The notes beneath the pieces are model-generated. The model was given only the letters and a program-made list of their open reading frames with translations, made no database searches and was not told the DNA's origin. This document shows, piece by piece, positions 12,001-27,000 of a stretch of DNA of 64,000 bases. Source of the DNA: Aphis gossypii. Its lineage: Eukaryota; Arthropoda; Insecta; Hemiptera; Aphididae. Both the position numbers and the translations under genes were made by a program. The first letter of the stretch is position 1; every line of letters begins with the position of its first letter. The stretch is from the NCBI RefSeq assembly GCF_020184175.1, contig NC_065532.1:17794001-17858000 (forward strand), given 5' to 3'.

Positions 12001-15000
12001 GAGTGACGAGCACGAGTTCAGACGACGGGGAACGAAACACCGGACGGACGTTTCAAAGGCTACAATATTAACACGGGCGATCGACCACCGTATCGAAAAG
12101 GCAACAAAATAAAAATGTGTTCAGAGACACGCCTATTATAGCAAATACGGAACGCAAAAGCTGGCAACGCGACTTCTCGTACGACAGTCTCAGTTAAATA
12201 GACTGCTCAGGCGACAACATAATATATGCATTAATGGACTGCAAATGTCGTTTTCCCTATCGGTTTCATCGTTTTATCGTTAGGAGAGGAGGAAATGCCG
12301 TTGAACCCTCGAGAGCTTATCGCCCGGGCAAAGGTCGAAAAGCTCCTGCAGGGTCATAGATAATAAAGAATGGATAGGCCATTCGCCCTTATCATACGTT
12401 CTCAAACAATTTATGAATGTAGGTGCTTTTTTTTAAAATCCATATATATATATATATCAGATTTTCAATAAGTGATAACCAAAAGTTGAGATAACAAGCA
12501 CCTTTGTGAGACAGAAGATATCTGCTCTTTAGGAACGACGCACCTAATGTTATAAGCATAGGCGTGGCCTATCCATTCTTTATTATCTATGTGCAGGGTG
12601 CGAGCTGTCAGCTGATAATATAGAATAGATAGCGTCTATCGAAAGTCTACTGTGTATGATACTGTACATATATTATTATGTTAAAGTAGGTTATTAGACT
12701 CACCTAAAACGTATTCTGTTTGTTCCGTATCTAATGATTTTATATCGTGTACGTTGGTCAAGAACTGATGCGACAGGTTGTTGGACTGCTTGTCGTCTAT
12801 CCACTCGCGGATCAGGTCTCTGCGGTCGGATCGCACGCACAAGGATTTTTCAACCGTTTCCTTCGGGTTCGGCGGTGAATTAGCTTCGAACGATTTCTTG
12901 CCGCCGCCCATTATAACCTGTTTTCGAAAAACAAATCGGTACAATGCATTATAAATAATGTTATTACACGGTGGACACGCAATATACCGGCCATAACATG
13001 AACTCGAGCAAGATGAACTGCACACTCGGGTTTTTAATATAAATATTTGTGTTTTAAAATATTTGAGACTGGTCTGTTATTGCCACGCTATACAATAATA
13101 ATAACCGTTTTATTTTTTATTTTTAATAAATTTTTGAAAATTACAAAACAATCATAATGATCAAAGTTATATATTTTAATTTAGGTATATGTAATTATGG
13201 TAAATATTTTCAATAGTATCAATGGTATCACACCGATGACGTAGTCAAATATTCTGAAACTTCCAAAGGTACATTTTTTCGAGGACATCTTTGACTAATC
13301 ATTAAAACAAAAATTTTAATCAAATATTACCTATACATATTATCAAAAGAAAAACATACTTTGGGTATTTTTATTTGAGTCCCGGGCCCTTGATCTCTTC
13401 TGCAGATTATACTACACTGTAGGAACATTAGTATACAGTGAAACTCGAGCCAGTCACCCTGCAGACGGGTAACTTGTAATGCAGGTGATGCAATTTGCAA
13501 CAACTGTCCCCCATCTCCCTCAGGCGGTTTAGAGCAAAATAATTATAATAAATAGTTAATATTTTTTTAATCTTTATATTCAACAATAGTAATATACTGG
13601 TTTATTTAAATAGGTATATACATTTCATCACAACGGACTCAGACATTAAATGTATATATTATATGTATTATAAGGTAAGCCTATCCAAACCTATTTATGT
13701 TATAAATGCATAGAAGATTTGTTAGGTATGAAAGCATATTGTTGTTATAAATATGATCAATGGGGTGTTTCAACATTCGAAAATACCCTCCTGGCTACGC
13801 CACTGCTGTAGACTACAACACGTCTGTATGGTACATATATATTATTATAATGAATGAGGTTGGTATATGTATAAAAAATATTGTTGTTATTATTGTTACC
13901 CCATACCGGGAAGTTTAGTATACATTTTACGCATAATCTGATCGTTTCCTACTATGTCACGCTTGCAATACAATAATATTATTATATTATTATGAGTTAT
14001 GAGTTATGACATATATACGCTGCGTATCAGCGAACGCGTATAATTTTTTTAAGAATAAAAGCGTATTCACACATTAACACGTATAGCATAATATATGGAT
14101 TATGCCGATTACAGACGCTATCTTGACGAAGATTGTCTCTAGACGCCACAAGATATGATTGCTATTTAAAACAATATGGTATTATTATTTAACAATCAGT
14201 GTGACAGATAATAACTGTCTGCCGCGGTCCGAAATTAAAAATATTCGAATTCCAACGTCAGTAGACGAGATATCACACGTAGGTCGTAGGTATAGTAGAC
14301 GCGACGTAATGATATTATAACGATAATAATCATAATAATAACAAGGAAAAGATATAAAATAAACGAAAACATGTGGGAAAAGAAAATACTATAATATTAT
14401 TATAATTTAAATGAAAAATATAAAATATATAAAAATTAAAAATATTTGAATAATATTATGCATTATACATAGGGCTGGATTTACAAAGTTGGAGTAACTG
14501 GAAAAATAATTATACACGTAAGTCCACGTTTGGAACGGATGGTTAATGCTCTGTGTAATTCTTAATTTGAGTCCTTTTTAACTATACAGATTGGTAAAAA
14601 TTAAAAACAGGAAAACATTAAAAAAAAACCCTTTAATATATTATATAAGTTAAATTTCAATTATAATTGGTTTTCATTCGTTAATATCGTTTTTAACATC
14701 AAATTGATTGTCGGTAATAACAATGAATCAAATTTTTCTTATGTTAAAAGTACCTGTTGAAATACAGGAGTTGAAAATTCACTACCATAGTAGTATGATG
14801 CATACATAGTATTAAGTTATCAGAGCAAAATTAAAGACCAACACTTTGTTATCATTGAATTAGGTTTATAGGTTATTAGGTTTAGATGCTAATGTAGAAC
14901 TTGCACACCATCGGAAAATCTTAAAAATGTGTATGATTCTTATTTCCAAAAGTCTTTATTTGTTTATTAAACAAGTATGACAAGTATACATTGTAAACGA

Positions 15001-18000
15001 TTGCAAGTTTTGTTTTTTAAACTAATTTAAACTAGGTACAACTTTGTTAATAGTTTTCTGTTAACACACGTGAAGATGGAGCTTAGAACATTTGATAATA
15101 CATGAAAATGTGAGTAAATCATAATATAATTAACGAAATATCGTAAATCATTATACTACGAGTTAGGTTAGGTCAGTAGGTTAGTTAAAATGGCATACTT
15201 ACCAAAAAATAAAATCTAGTTAAATGCATGCATATATTATATTCTACTCTAAGAAGACATTAGTATTATGCGGGATATGTTATCTCCGTCTTATTAATGT
15301 GTAGTATAAAAATTTAACGTTCAGAAACATAAATTTTACTTTTTTATTTTTATTATTAAAGTGAATTGATTTATTATCAAATTTGAGAGTTAAAATATTA
15401 TTATAATTTCACCTCGTATGTTTTTTGGGGATATAATAATATATTTTAATTTTTATCAAATCATGAATATTTTATAAAAATGCATAAGGTGATTTTGATA
15501 ATAATATTATTATCTTTATTCTTTATAAATGGTAAAAAAGAGACAACATATAATATGCGGATATAATATTTTATTAATGTGCTTATAATTATTATACTCG
15601 TATAAAATATTTTCATCTTTAAAATTGTAATAGTATTATTACTTATTAGTTTTTAGATTATTATTTTTCACTTAACATCATCAACACGTTTTGAGGCTTT
15701 CTTAAATCTCTAAGTGTCTTTTAATGACTTAAACACTTTGATTGGGTCTCGTAAATGAACACAATATTAATGTATATACTATACCTATAATTTACATAAT
15801 ATTATAAATAATTATTTTATATTATAATAACGTACCTTAAAATTTCGTCCTGGTCGGTCTTCTATGAGCTGCCTTGCGATATCCTTGCAGTTGAACGCGG
15901 ACATTGGCATGGCGGTGTTGCATTCCCACTTCCGATTCGACGCCCGAGCGTACAGGGCGGCGGGTGTAGCGTCAGTTATCCTGGAGTTGGTAACAAACCC
16001 TGCAGATGTCACAATATGACGACGATGATGATTAATAAAAAAAAATCGAACCGATAAAGTCGTTCAAAAAGTTGTCATGAATAATTTTTATTTTTTTCTG
16101 TGCTATTAACGCTATACCGCTTTTACGGTATTATTGTTTTTGGGGTGATATACTCGTATAGTTTCCATCAAAAATTAAAAAGTTCTGATAACCATGTAAA
16201 AAAGTTAAACAATGATTTTAAATTTAGGCAATATATTATAATTCACTATATGTAATATACATAATGCATAAGCTGCGTGTTGTAATGCTTTGAAATTTTG
16301 AAATAATACCATAGACTGTACAGTGTACACCTAATAATATACACCGATAACCATCTATCGGCTTAAAATAAGTATTTTTATTTATAAGTTTTAATGTTTC
16401 AACAGATCAGATTTTATATAGGCTTAATTTAAGTTTAATATAAGTATATATAAGAGCTATGAAAATTATTTTGTTAACGTACTTTACTTATGTATAAATA
16501 TTTATTTATATTTAACCATAAACCGACTTATATCGTACAACAACAACAATTAAAATATAATTTGAATAAAACATACAAAAATATAAACTAGTGTAATATA
16601 TAGTTAATATATAAGTATAAAATTATGTACTTTAACCGGTTTACACAATAATTATGCACACTGCACAGATATACTGGCATACTTCAGACGAGGTTTACCT
16701 TCTTAATGGTAAATTAAATATAGTTAATATATTCGCATGTATGCGTGTTATAACGTATAAGCCACAGTACACATATAATTATATCAACTGCGAAGATGAA
16801 TGAAACGGCGAAATAATTACATATTTTACTGTGTAAAATACTATATAATATTAGAGTGTTGGTATGAAAAAAAATCAATAGTATATTATAACACTATTAT
16901 CTGTCGGACGGGCTATTAATGTTATTATAAATTTATTGTAATGAATGATAATGTATATTGTATACTATAGCTGCTGTGTCTGTTACATAATACGTTCATA
17001 AGTACCTACTTAATATTATTATTTTAATATTTTATATACATAGAGGAATGTAGCTGTTATTATTTACATCGTAGATTTCATTCCCGATTTATAAAGCATA
17101 TTTTGATGATAATAATATTATATTATAATAATATACTGGTTGTATATTTTTTTCGGAGTCACGTGATTTGACCGGAACAAAAGGTATACTATATTACCTA
17201 CGGCTCCCGCGTAAAAATTTCATATATTGTATAGTAACATAATGTTTTGTTGTTATAATAATATTATACCAACAGTCCATGATGGCGCTATACTTCCAAT
17301 ACTAGGAAGTCAAGCCCGGATTAAGATAATTTTGGGCCCGGGGCCAAACAATTTTAGGGGCCCATAACCATAATCAAAATTTTGGCTACCCACAAATAAA
17401 AATAATACAGACAAAAAAAAATTATGTTTATAAATTTAATTTTTTTTAAATACAAAAATAAAAAGTATATTATTATAAATAATTTTTCCTTGATTTTTGG
17501 GCAGCAAACTCTTTGATTATATCATCGGTATTAATTACATCTACTCTATGTAGCTTATAGGAAACGTTAATGTATTATAAAAATAATGATATAAGTTTAT
17601 ATTTTATCATTGCAAATCTTTGTATTTTTTCTTATATAATATAATATATTATATACCAGTGTACATGTTTCTTTTGATTTACGAAATATACTATTATTAC
17701 TATATCTAAATATTTCTGATTTAATAAAAAAAAAGTACTATTCGCCAGGGGCCCACTATTGTTTAATATCTGTTGTGGGCCCGGGGCCATGGCCCCCCCT
17801 GGCCCCCCCTTAATCCGGGCTTGTAGGAAGTAATCATACTTTCAATACCTACACCTTCTGGTGTTCCCAAAGGAGGTCGTCTACTCTTTGCTCTCTTCAT
17901 AAATTCTCTCAATACTCATCTTTCCTATTCTAGAGTTCTTTTATACGTCGAGTCGATATTGAATTCTAAATTAATATTAACTACATTAACGACCGTGCAG

Positions 18001-21000
18001 TATTTGTGTACTGCAGACTGATCTCAACTCATTTTGTAACTGAGAGCTTGACACGTGTCGGACTTACTGTAAATCTTGGGAAGTATCACATTATGTCATT
18101 TCTCAAGTAGACGTACCTGTTCACAGAGGTTTTGTTCCCTTATTGATTTTTTACTCGAGCGTGCTCATATTTTGGATCTTACTAATGGAACTCAGCCCTT
18201 TCATAGCCATCATATTATGATAATAATATTAACATTTAAATGTTGTCTTGTAGGTCTTTTATATACGATGATGATACATTTTTAAATTTTGCCGATTGTA
18301 GTGTATGCAGTATGCACTACTTGTTACGAATATTTTATAAGATTAACGATTTATGTAATAATAGTAATTTATAGATAGTGTAGATGATGTTGTACTAATC
18401 AATTTGATTGTGTATTATGAACGATCGAAATTAATTGTACCCGTTTGTATAATCACGAAGACGATGTGATTGAATTGTACGTTATAGTAATTAATTTGTA
18501 ATCCTTAAAACCCTTAAATATTGACGTAGGCATGACTGCATGAGTATAAATGAGCTAAGAAAAACAGATTATCAAACCCATATTTTAGGGAATACGTGGG
18601 TTTCCCTTCTGCCTCTAAAAAGTGTACTGCCATACTGCCGTCGAATCGTGTGCAGCACGCAATAGCTGTATTTGCACCTACTTGTTGACTTACCGTTGCT
18701 GTGGCCCACGCGGGTTATAGGTACCTAATTGTATGATATCAAGGAGAGCCGCTTGATAATTATCGGTGAGAATAACGATTGCGGACAAACACTTGCTGGC
18801 ACAATATCACTTTTCGACAAATGGACAATATTGATTTTGGATGTAGACAATTTAAAATGCGACGTGCGCCGCGCGTTTATCTGCATATTATATTGAACGT
18901 CTACTGAATACAATGGAGTTCCAATCACACGGTACACACTACACATACACATACTTATAGATTTGCACATATATAATATATCTACGACTGGCTACGATAG
19001 TTATACCGTAAGAGGCGGAACGCGCTTATTGCATATTGTTAACAATTTTTTTCGTATAAGATAAACAAAGTTGTATGGGCTAACCTAATAAGTATAATAA
19101 AGTGTTTCGAAAATGCCGAGAGTGTTGACAAAATTACGTTTTGTGCGCAAGACGCGAAATATCATCATTCATCGTAGGAACAGTTTATACATTTATAATA
19201 TATAAATGTGCCTCTCGAGGGCCTCAGACTTTCTTAAACTATAATACATTATATATTATATTATACATATATAATACATAATATATGTATACAGATATGA
19301 TTATAACTATAGGACTCGGAATTTAAATTATATGCTTCTTTTTTTTATACATTAGATGGAAATCTAATTTTTATATAAAAATTCGTTTCACGTCATTCTG
19401 ATTCCAAATAAACCAATTTATTTTTGCTTTTTTCAGTTATTTCAGCTATAGAATTTTTATATGTTTATTATTATACTATAGTAATAATAAAAAATTGAAT
19501 TAATAAGAAACGTAAGAACCCAGAATGCGTTATAGGTTTGCATTATTATTTTCGTTATCGGCTTGTTTATTAAATGTATTAAACGTGAAGATTATCGATC
19601 TACATATATTATAGCAATAGCAGAATATCTACACGGTCGGTATGCCTATAACATCGATATCGACCATTTCACAATTTAATATTTAGTGTTGTAATTTGAA
19701 ACCTCTTGTATGAAGTATGCACCGATCAATTCAATGGATGTAGAGAGTCGTTTTTTATGTATAAAAATATTCCATCGGAAAATATAGAGTCAGTTTCACT
19801 AGCGAAAATCTAGAGAAATACAAGGTAATTGATTCTTTTTTTAATTTAAATTGATTTTTCAATTTTTTTTATTCATTTTTATAACCAGTTCGTGTTAATT
19901 TTAAGTCGTGTTCTTTTTTTTTTTTTAATAAGTATACTTCTTTTCTGCATTTTAAAAACAATCGTGTACTTTTTTTAGTTGCTTATTAATAATAAGGCTC
20001 GGATTTTAAAGCATATTAAGTTATTATGCTTTAAGATCCGACCCTCACTTATAGCCATTGACCATCAAAACCATTAACCATCGGCATTTACACGCGTATT
20101 TTATAATATAGACGAAGAATTGCACTCAAAAAGATTATAGTAGCCATCACCGTCATGTCATGTGTCTGGATTATAAACGTTTACGCAGAATACCAATAAC
20201 ATAACCTATTATATTATTATATTGATTATTTACAAGTGCGCGTTACGTAGGTAGCAAATTTACGATTAACTGTTCTCGTTTTACTTGGTTAGATGAAAAC
20301 GTCAGTGAACTTGCTTATTATTACATTTGATGGTAAAAACATTTTATGTGTGACGTTATTGTTAATGTTTTAATTTTAAAACGAGCTTTGATAATTTTTA
20401 AATTGTAATTTTTTACGCACTTGCTTCAATATTAAAACATCGAAAAAACCATATTCAACAATACATAAAAAAAATTGTGTCACGTTTAAACTTAATAATA
20501 AGTATATTTAATCTAAAATAAAAACTAAGCTAAATGTGAACTGGGCTGAACGTAAATATGTAAAGTTACACGATATTAGGCATAGACAGTCATAATGTTT
20601 TATATTATAATGGTAAACATTGGAAGTAAATGAAAAGTTGTTATAGTATGAAATAATAAAATTAATATGAAGTAGAGAATCGATAAAAAAAAAAATAATA
20701 ATAATGTAGTTAAAATTGTTTTGTATCACGTTGCTCAACGAATTCCTAAATTACTCAACTTAGTATATTATTCTCGTGTTAGGTTATAATGCATTTTATA
20801 CTCGCACAAAAGTATGATAGTATGAAATATGAACTGAGTATATTATCATGGGTTATATTTTATTGGATTAAATTCAAGTTGGATGTATAGAGGTGTTAAC
20901 ACTTCCTATATATTGTACCATTATGATAGTGGGCCGAAAAAAGTACACCACTTGTAACTGCCACTGGAGCGCTGACTACCCGATGAGGACTCAAAACTAC

Positions 21001-24000
21001 AACAGTTTCTATGGCACGTAATGCATTTTAGCATTTATTTTGCTTATTATTTAGTATATTTAGGATTTACAAAGGCTATGGACTTCATACCATAATATAA
21101 TTCATGATAAAATATATATATAATATATAATATCATGATATAATTTATATTTTTCATTTTAAATAGTGTAACTTAAAACTTATTATTATGTGCATATGGT
21201 ACTTGTAATTCATATACTATTTTAATAGATATTTCTATTGAGTAATAATATTTTAAATATAAATAGTAATACTTAGTATTTAAAATATATATTTTAGTAA
21301 TACCTAGTATTTTCAATATTATGCCATACATAGAATTATTCTATTTATTTTTAGTTATTATAAGTACAATATATTTTTACAAAAATAAACATATCATGAC
21401 AAAGAGACTAAGGATAGGTAGCAAATCAAGGAAATAATAAATTATCCATTATTTTAATTTATACTTAATATGAAAATGGTTACAATAAATAGTAATTTTT
21501 AATTATAACACTAGTAGCTAGGCAGCATGTCTATATCTGCTCCACAAAACACTATTTCCCTAAAAAAATGCGGGTAATTAATAATAATTATATTATTGAA
21601 GATAGATTTATGATAATTAAAATTCATCTAAGTTACTCATTATTTAAATTTAATTCATAAATCATATTTGTATGGCTTTGCAAGCATCGTGCATCATATT
21701 TTCGTATAGGAATATGAACATTTTGAGCCTTCATCGGGTAGGCAGCGCTCCCGGTGGAAATCACAAGTGGTGTACATTTTTCAATCATTTTATTATCGAA
21801 GTGTTTACACCTCTATATAACCACCTTGATTAAATTATTATTTTCTTATAATCTACATTGAATAATGACAACAATTCGTAGTAAACCATACAGATTGGAG
21901 GCTCTTATCTTAATTGCAGTTTGATGGGCTTTAGTACCTATTGCAATTTTTTTGAATTAAAATTATTTGTATTTGTATTAGTTCGTCCGATAATTATTAT
22001 ATATTATTTTTTGCGAATCCAATGCGATAAGAAAAAAAACAACCGAGAATATTACTGTAACTGAAAGAGATAAAGAATAGAGTACGTGAGATATGCGAAA
22101 ATATACAACAACGAAAAAGAGAGAAAATCTCTCTGCTGCTCTGTAGTAGGATTCGATAGTGTACCTACTCAATGAATGTGTAATACCTAGATATAATTTT
22201 AATGATAAATCATGGAACGGAGACGGTCTATCAGGCTGTACTACTAATATCTATCTATATCTTATTACACATTTATATTGCTGCTATAGTAGTTTATTTA
22301 ACTATTTGCAATACAGTAGGTTAAATTAATTAATACCGTAAAGGCATCGTACTAATAATAATGGTATGAATTTTACAGACCATCATTTATATATATTATA
22401 AATCGTAAATCTCAATATTCCTGTTTGAGCACATATTATTAATAATACATATTGAAAAAAAACTATCCTATCTTTTAAGTTGGACCAAATTACACGCGGT
22501 GTAAAAAATTTCATCAAAATCGGTTAATTGTTTTAGGAGTCCATTGAGGACAAACATTGTGATACGAGATTTATATATATTAAGATATTGCTATAAATGA
22601 TTACAGAAGGTAATTAATTTTACTATTAGTAATACAGAATAAACTATAGGTTATATACATATATATAGGCTGTATCATATATTTTTACTTTAGTATAAAT
22701 TAACGGCTAAAATGTAATAGATGTATGATTTTGACATTTGAATTGATGCATAAAATATAATATTATGTAAGTATAGTAATAATATTATATTATTATAAAA
22801 AGAATTTACAAACTTTGTTCAAAATGTCTTTCTTTATATATTTTTAAAGGTTTTCAAAATTATTTTATACTAATTAAATTATAGCTTTATTAAACGAAGT
22901 ACGATTTTCTAAACCTATATTTTCTAAATTGAAACTTGTAATATAAAATTAATATCAGAAATGAAGCAAAACGGCGCGAGCAAGTGAGAATTTTACAATA
23001 CAATTATGTGTAATACTATTTTTATATTTTCCACAAAAAACATAAAATGTTTATAGAAACTATGATTATTTTTAAAACGTCCGAGAAATACATTACCTAA
23101 TACAACGGACTTAGTAAGTTTGATTTATCTGCAGCAGTTAATACCGTGTAGGGAATAATAATAATATATTGAGTTTTTTAATTGTATGATCAACATATCA
23201 CATACTAATATAATACCTATTCATTTATTTTAGTAGGTATATATAGTTTTCTTTATTTTTAAATAACTAACAACTAACAATATTCTGATATGATATCCAA
23301 AAACACTATTTGGAATGTTTCCAATATTCTGCGGTTTTCATTTGTTTTATTTTAATTTTTCGCGGTAATTGACGGTTAACAATTGAGTAGATTTATTTAA
23401 TTTTGCGGTGTGAAATTCAAGTATACTTTTTAATAATATTATGCCTATAATAAAAAACTACTAAAAAGATTCAAAAAAGTAATTGTAAAGTATATAAAAT
23501 GTTTACAATTATATACATCACCTACTTCATTAGGTATAATATTTACACACATCATTAACACACGTGTTTTATAATACATAATGTATATAATATGCAAAGG
23601 CAGGGGCAAGTTGATTAAAATAATTAACTCAAGTTAAGTTAAGTTAACACAAAATTGTTTAAATTAAAAATTAATTTAGTTAATCTAAATAATAAAAGTA
23701 AATTGTTACTAACTAATATTAAAGTTAATATGAAAAGAAAATATTAATTTTAAAAGATTTTTAACTTCGTATAACTATAGTTAATACCCACGTCTATGAT
23801 AATAATTAAATAATATTATGTATAGCCCACGCATTATTTGTATTAATTGCGAGGTGTTGTTTAAATGCTCGACATAATCTTAGTTACTATACAATAAAAA
23901 AAGTTATGATTAAACGATATAAGCACTAAGCGATTAAATGGCGTATTTAAATACAATTTGATGTTATACTTAACTTTAAAACTTTTAAAAATTCTCAACA

Positions 24001-27000
24001 TTAATAATTTTAAGTGCATCATACCGGTACTTTTTCCAGCGTCTTGTGCCCACGTGGCCAACGACTCGAGTCTACTCTCCGAATTGGCATTTTCACAGTA
24101 ACTTGTATCGTTAATGTTATGATTTATGTCCAGGCCAATAATCCTTTGATTGACCTTTACACCAGTGAACATCGCAGTTGCCGAACTCGCTGCGTCCGGC
24201 ACTTGTTTGTTAACCGAATATGTCTGAAATGCGAAAGATGTCATCGCGTGTATATTAGTAAACATAAATCATAATTATATTATATAATAAATATAATATT
24301 ATTTTACGGTAAGTGGATCAATTATTATTGTGTTTTCAACAAATATTGTTCGAGACTACACATTCTATTTTTACATTATTTTTAGTGTTTTTTTAAGAAC
24401 AGCAAATTTCTACATAAACATTACAAACTCTGCAAGTTGATCAATATGTTGAATAATTAGTGATATTCTAGTCTCATTTTTTAGGAAAGAATTTATTACC
24501 TAGAATTATTTTTTTAGAATTTTACCAATATTATTTATAGGTACCTATCTTATACGTTACATATTACCACATGCTTGAAATGTGTGACAAAAATATACTA
24601 CCTTATTTGAAATTTTTTTTTTTTTATATCGAAATACTCTGAAGAATATTTTGTTTCTAAATATGGAATTATAAATATGTTTTATCATTGAAAAAATTAA
24701 AATTTTGAAAATTGATAACAAAAAAAATAATGGCAATATAGTTTTGTAATGAATTAAAATTATGAAGAAAAAAAAAATACCAAAACCAATAAAATAACGA
24801 TTAGTTGCTGATTAAGAATACTAAAAGACACGAGTGTTTTAGTCGATTGTCAGTCCCTGAACCAATTTCGTTTGTTCCCGTTGGCATATTTTTACATTAT
24901 AATTATTTTTTTTTTAAATATTCGATAGAAATTAAATTTTATCCAAAGTATGATAATTATGTAGCCATATCCCGAACATAAAACGTTATTACCACTTATT
25001 TGACAAATACCTTGTGTACAATTGCGATATATTCTTAATAAATAATACGTGTTATTCGTCCATAATAATCACTTGATGTACAATATATAGGTAGTATATA
25101 CCTATCACAAAGTATAAAATATAGCCCGATAACAATGATCATTTCTACGAAAATAAGTAAGCAATCAGAATAAGGTTTCTCATTAGTTTTTAACATGTAA
25201 TAACTAATAAGTAATAACTATAAATAATATGCATTAAAACAATAATCAACTTAATATACGATCTATATAGACCGGTAGATTATAAAACCGTTATATTGTG
25301 CATTATTAAATTGTCAAATAATTAAATAGAGTTGTGATATAATTTAAGAAAAAAAGTACCTAAACGAATTATAATAGTGTCGTATTTTATGAAAAAAGAA
25401 ATTAACAATTTAAAAATATTATTAAAAACGAATTATTTATACTACACTACAATATTTAATAGACAACTAATACATAATATGATTTAATTAATACAGTTCA
25501 CTATAAATATTGTATTAAAAAATCATGATATTAAATTTCTCATACCGATACGATCTTAAAAATATTGACATTTTTTTATTTAAATAAGGTGTTTGTAAAT
25601 TAATATGTTTGAAGCAATTTAATGGTGACAAATTTACATATTTTCAAGTATAAAATTAATTTGCAATAATATGTTATGTAATATGTATATGCAGCATCAT
25701 TAACTACAATTTACACAGAACTGCAGAAGCGTGTATAAACAACATAACCCTATATTTAATCATGACTAATTTTCTTATTTTTACGTACAGCAAATAAATT
25801 CACTTTGCTACTGTATTTAAATTTACATATGACCATTCTCATAGTAATAGATGGTATTTTTATACAGTGTACTTATGTGCAAAGTTGTAATACCGTCATA
25901 AATTCATGTTTTAGTTGAATCAATTTAATATCGTACAGTTAGTATTGTACACACACATAATTATTTTTAGAAAAATTGATTGAATATTTAATGGTATTTA
26001 CATTATAAAAAAATATCGAAATGAAAATATTATAATCAATAATCATAGTATCTAAACAAAATAGTATATTATATTCTAATTCTCGTGATATAATAGATAA
26101 GAATTATATTCTGAAATTATGATTTATTATTACTCATGTATACATATATATGACATAACGAAGTCATTATCTAATAACTGCTTGCCCTAAGTAGTAATAA
26201 ATTATAATGATAAAGTGGCTTCTGATCAGTTTAATTGCGAAAATGATTTTTTTTTTAATTTAATTAACAAGTGTAATAATTAATAATATTTTAATATTCA
26301 TATTTTTTTTATACCTTATTTAAGTTGAATAACAAATGAACAAACACATCGTAAGTTAACAACAAATTAGACTAATACCTATCATATTTAATTTTTTTTT
26401 TTATTTCAAAAGAATAATCTAGTAATTTTTTTCTATAATATCTCCCTAAATAATTATGTAAATATTTATGAGTCGTAAAAAACGATCAGACGCCAAATAA
26501 AATTAATTTTAACATTAAGTACGCAGACGACAAATCGTATTTAAACGACAACAATAGCAGAAGAATGCGTTTATCGGAGACACTAACGGTTAGGCGTCTG
26601 CTGTACAATATAGGTATAAATATATATATATTTATTTTATATTATAAAATTTCGTTTACAATAGCTGTTAAAACAACTTTACTTTAATTTGATTGTTGTG
26701 AATTGTGACAAAAGTATAAAATACTATACATAGCGTCTGTCACCAACATCGAGATAGTATGGAATTTTATATAAAATTGCTTCTTTTAATTCCTAACTCA
26801 AATAATAATATGAGTAGCGTGACAGTTATAGGATAACAACAATAGTAAGATAACAATAATAATCATATGAACCCATTGAAAATAGTGACCTTCGTTGAAA
26901 AAAACGACTTGGTGACTTAAACGATTTAGTGACAGTTTCCGTGCCTATACATTATAATGTATTGTATTAAACATTATTTTTATTTGATATTATTCGATCA

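Larger units (their letters stand above)
16000..24024. other. Phosphatase intron 3 (8 kb), repeat-bearing, no gene seen
   Basis: Long AT-rich intron holding at least two inverted-repeat elements, a LINE 3' end and a hairpin, listed separately. Open frames at 18076-18285, 18725-18970, 20508-20738 and 21978-22172 lack protein-like composition and splice context. Confidence 0.65.
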
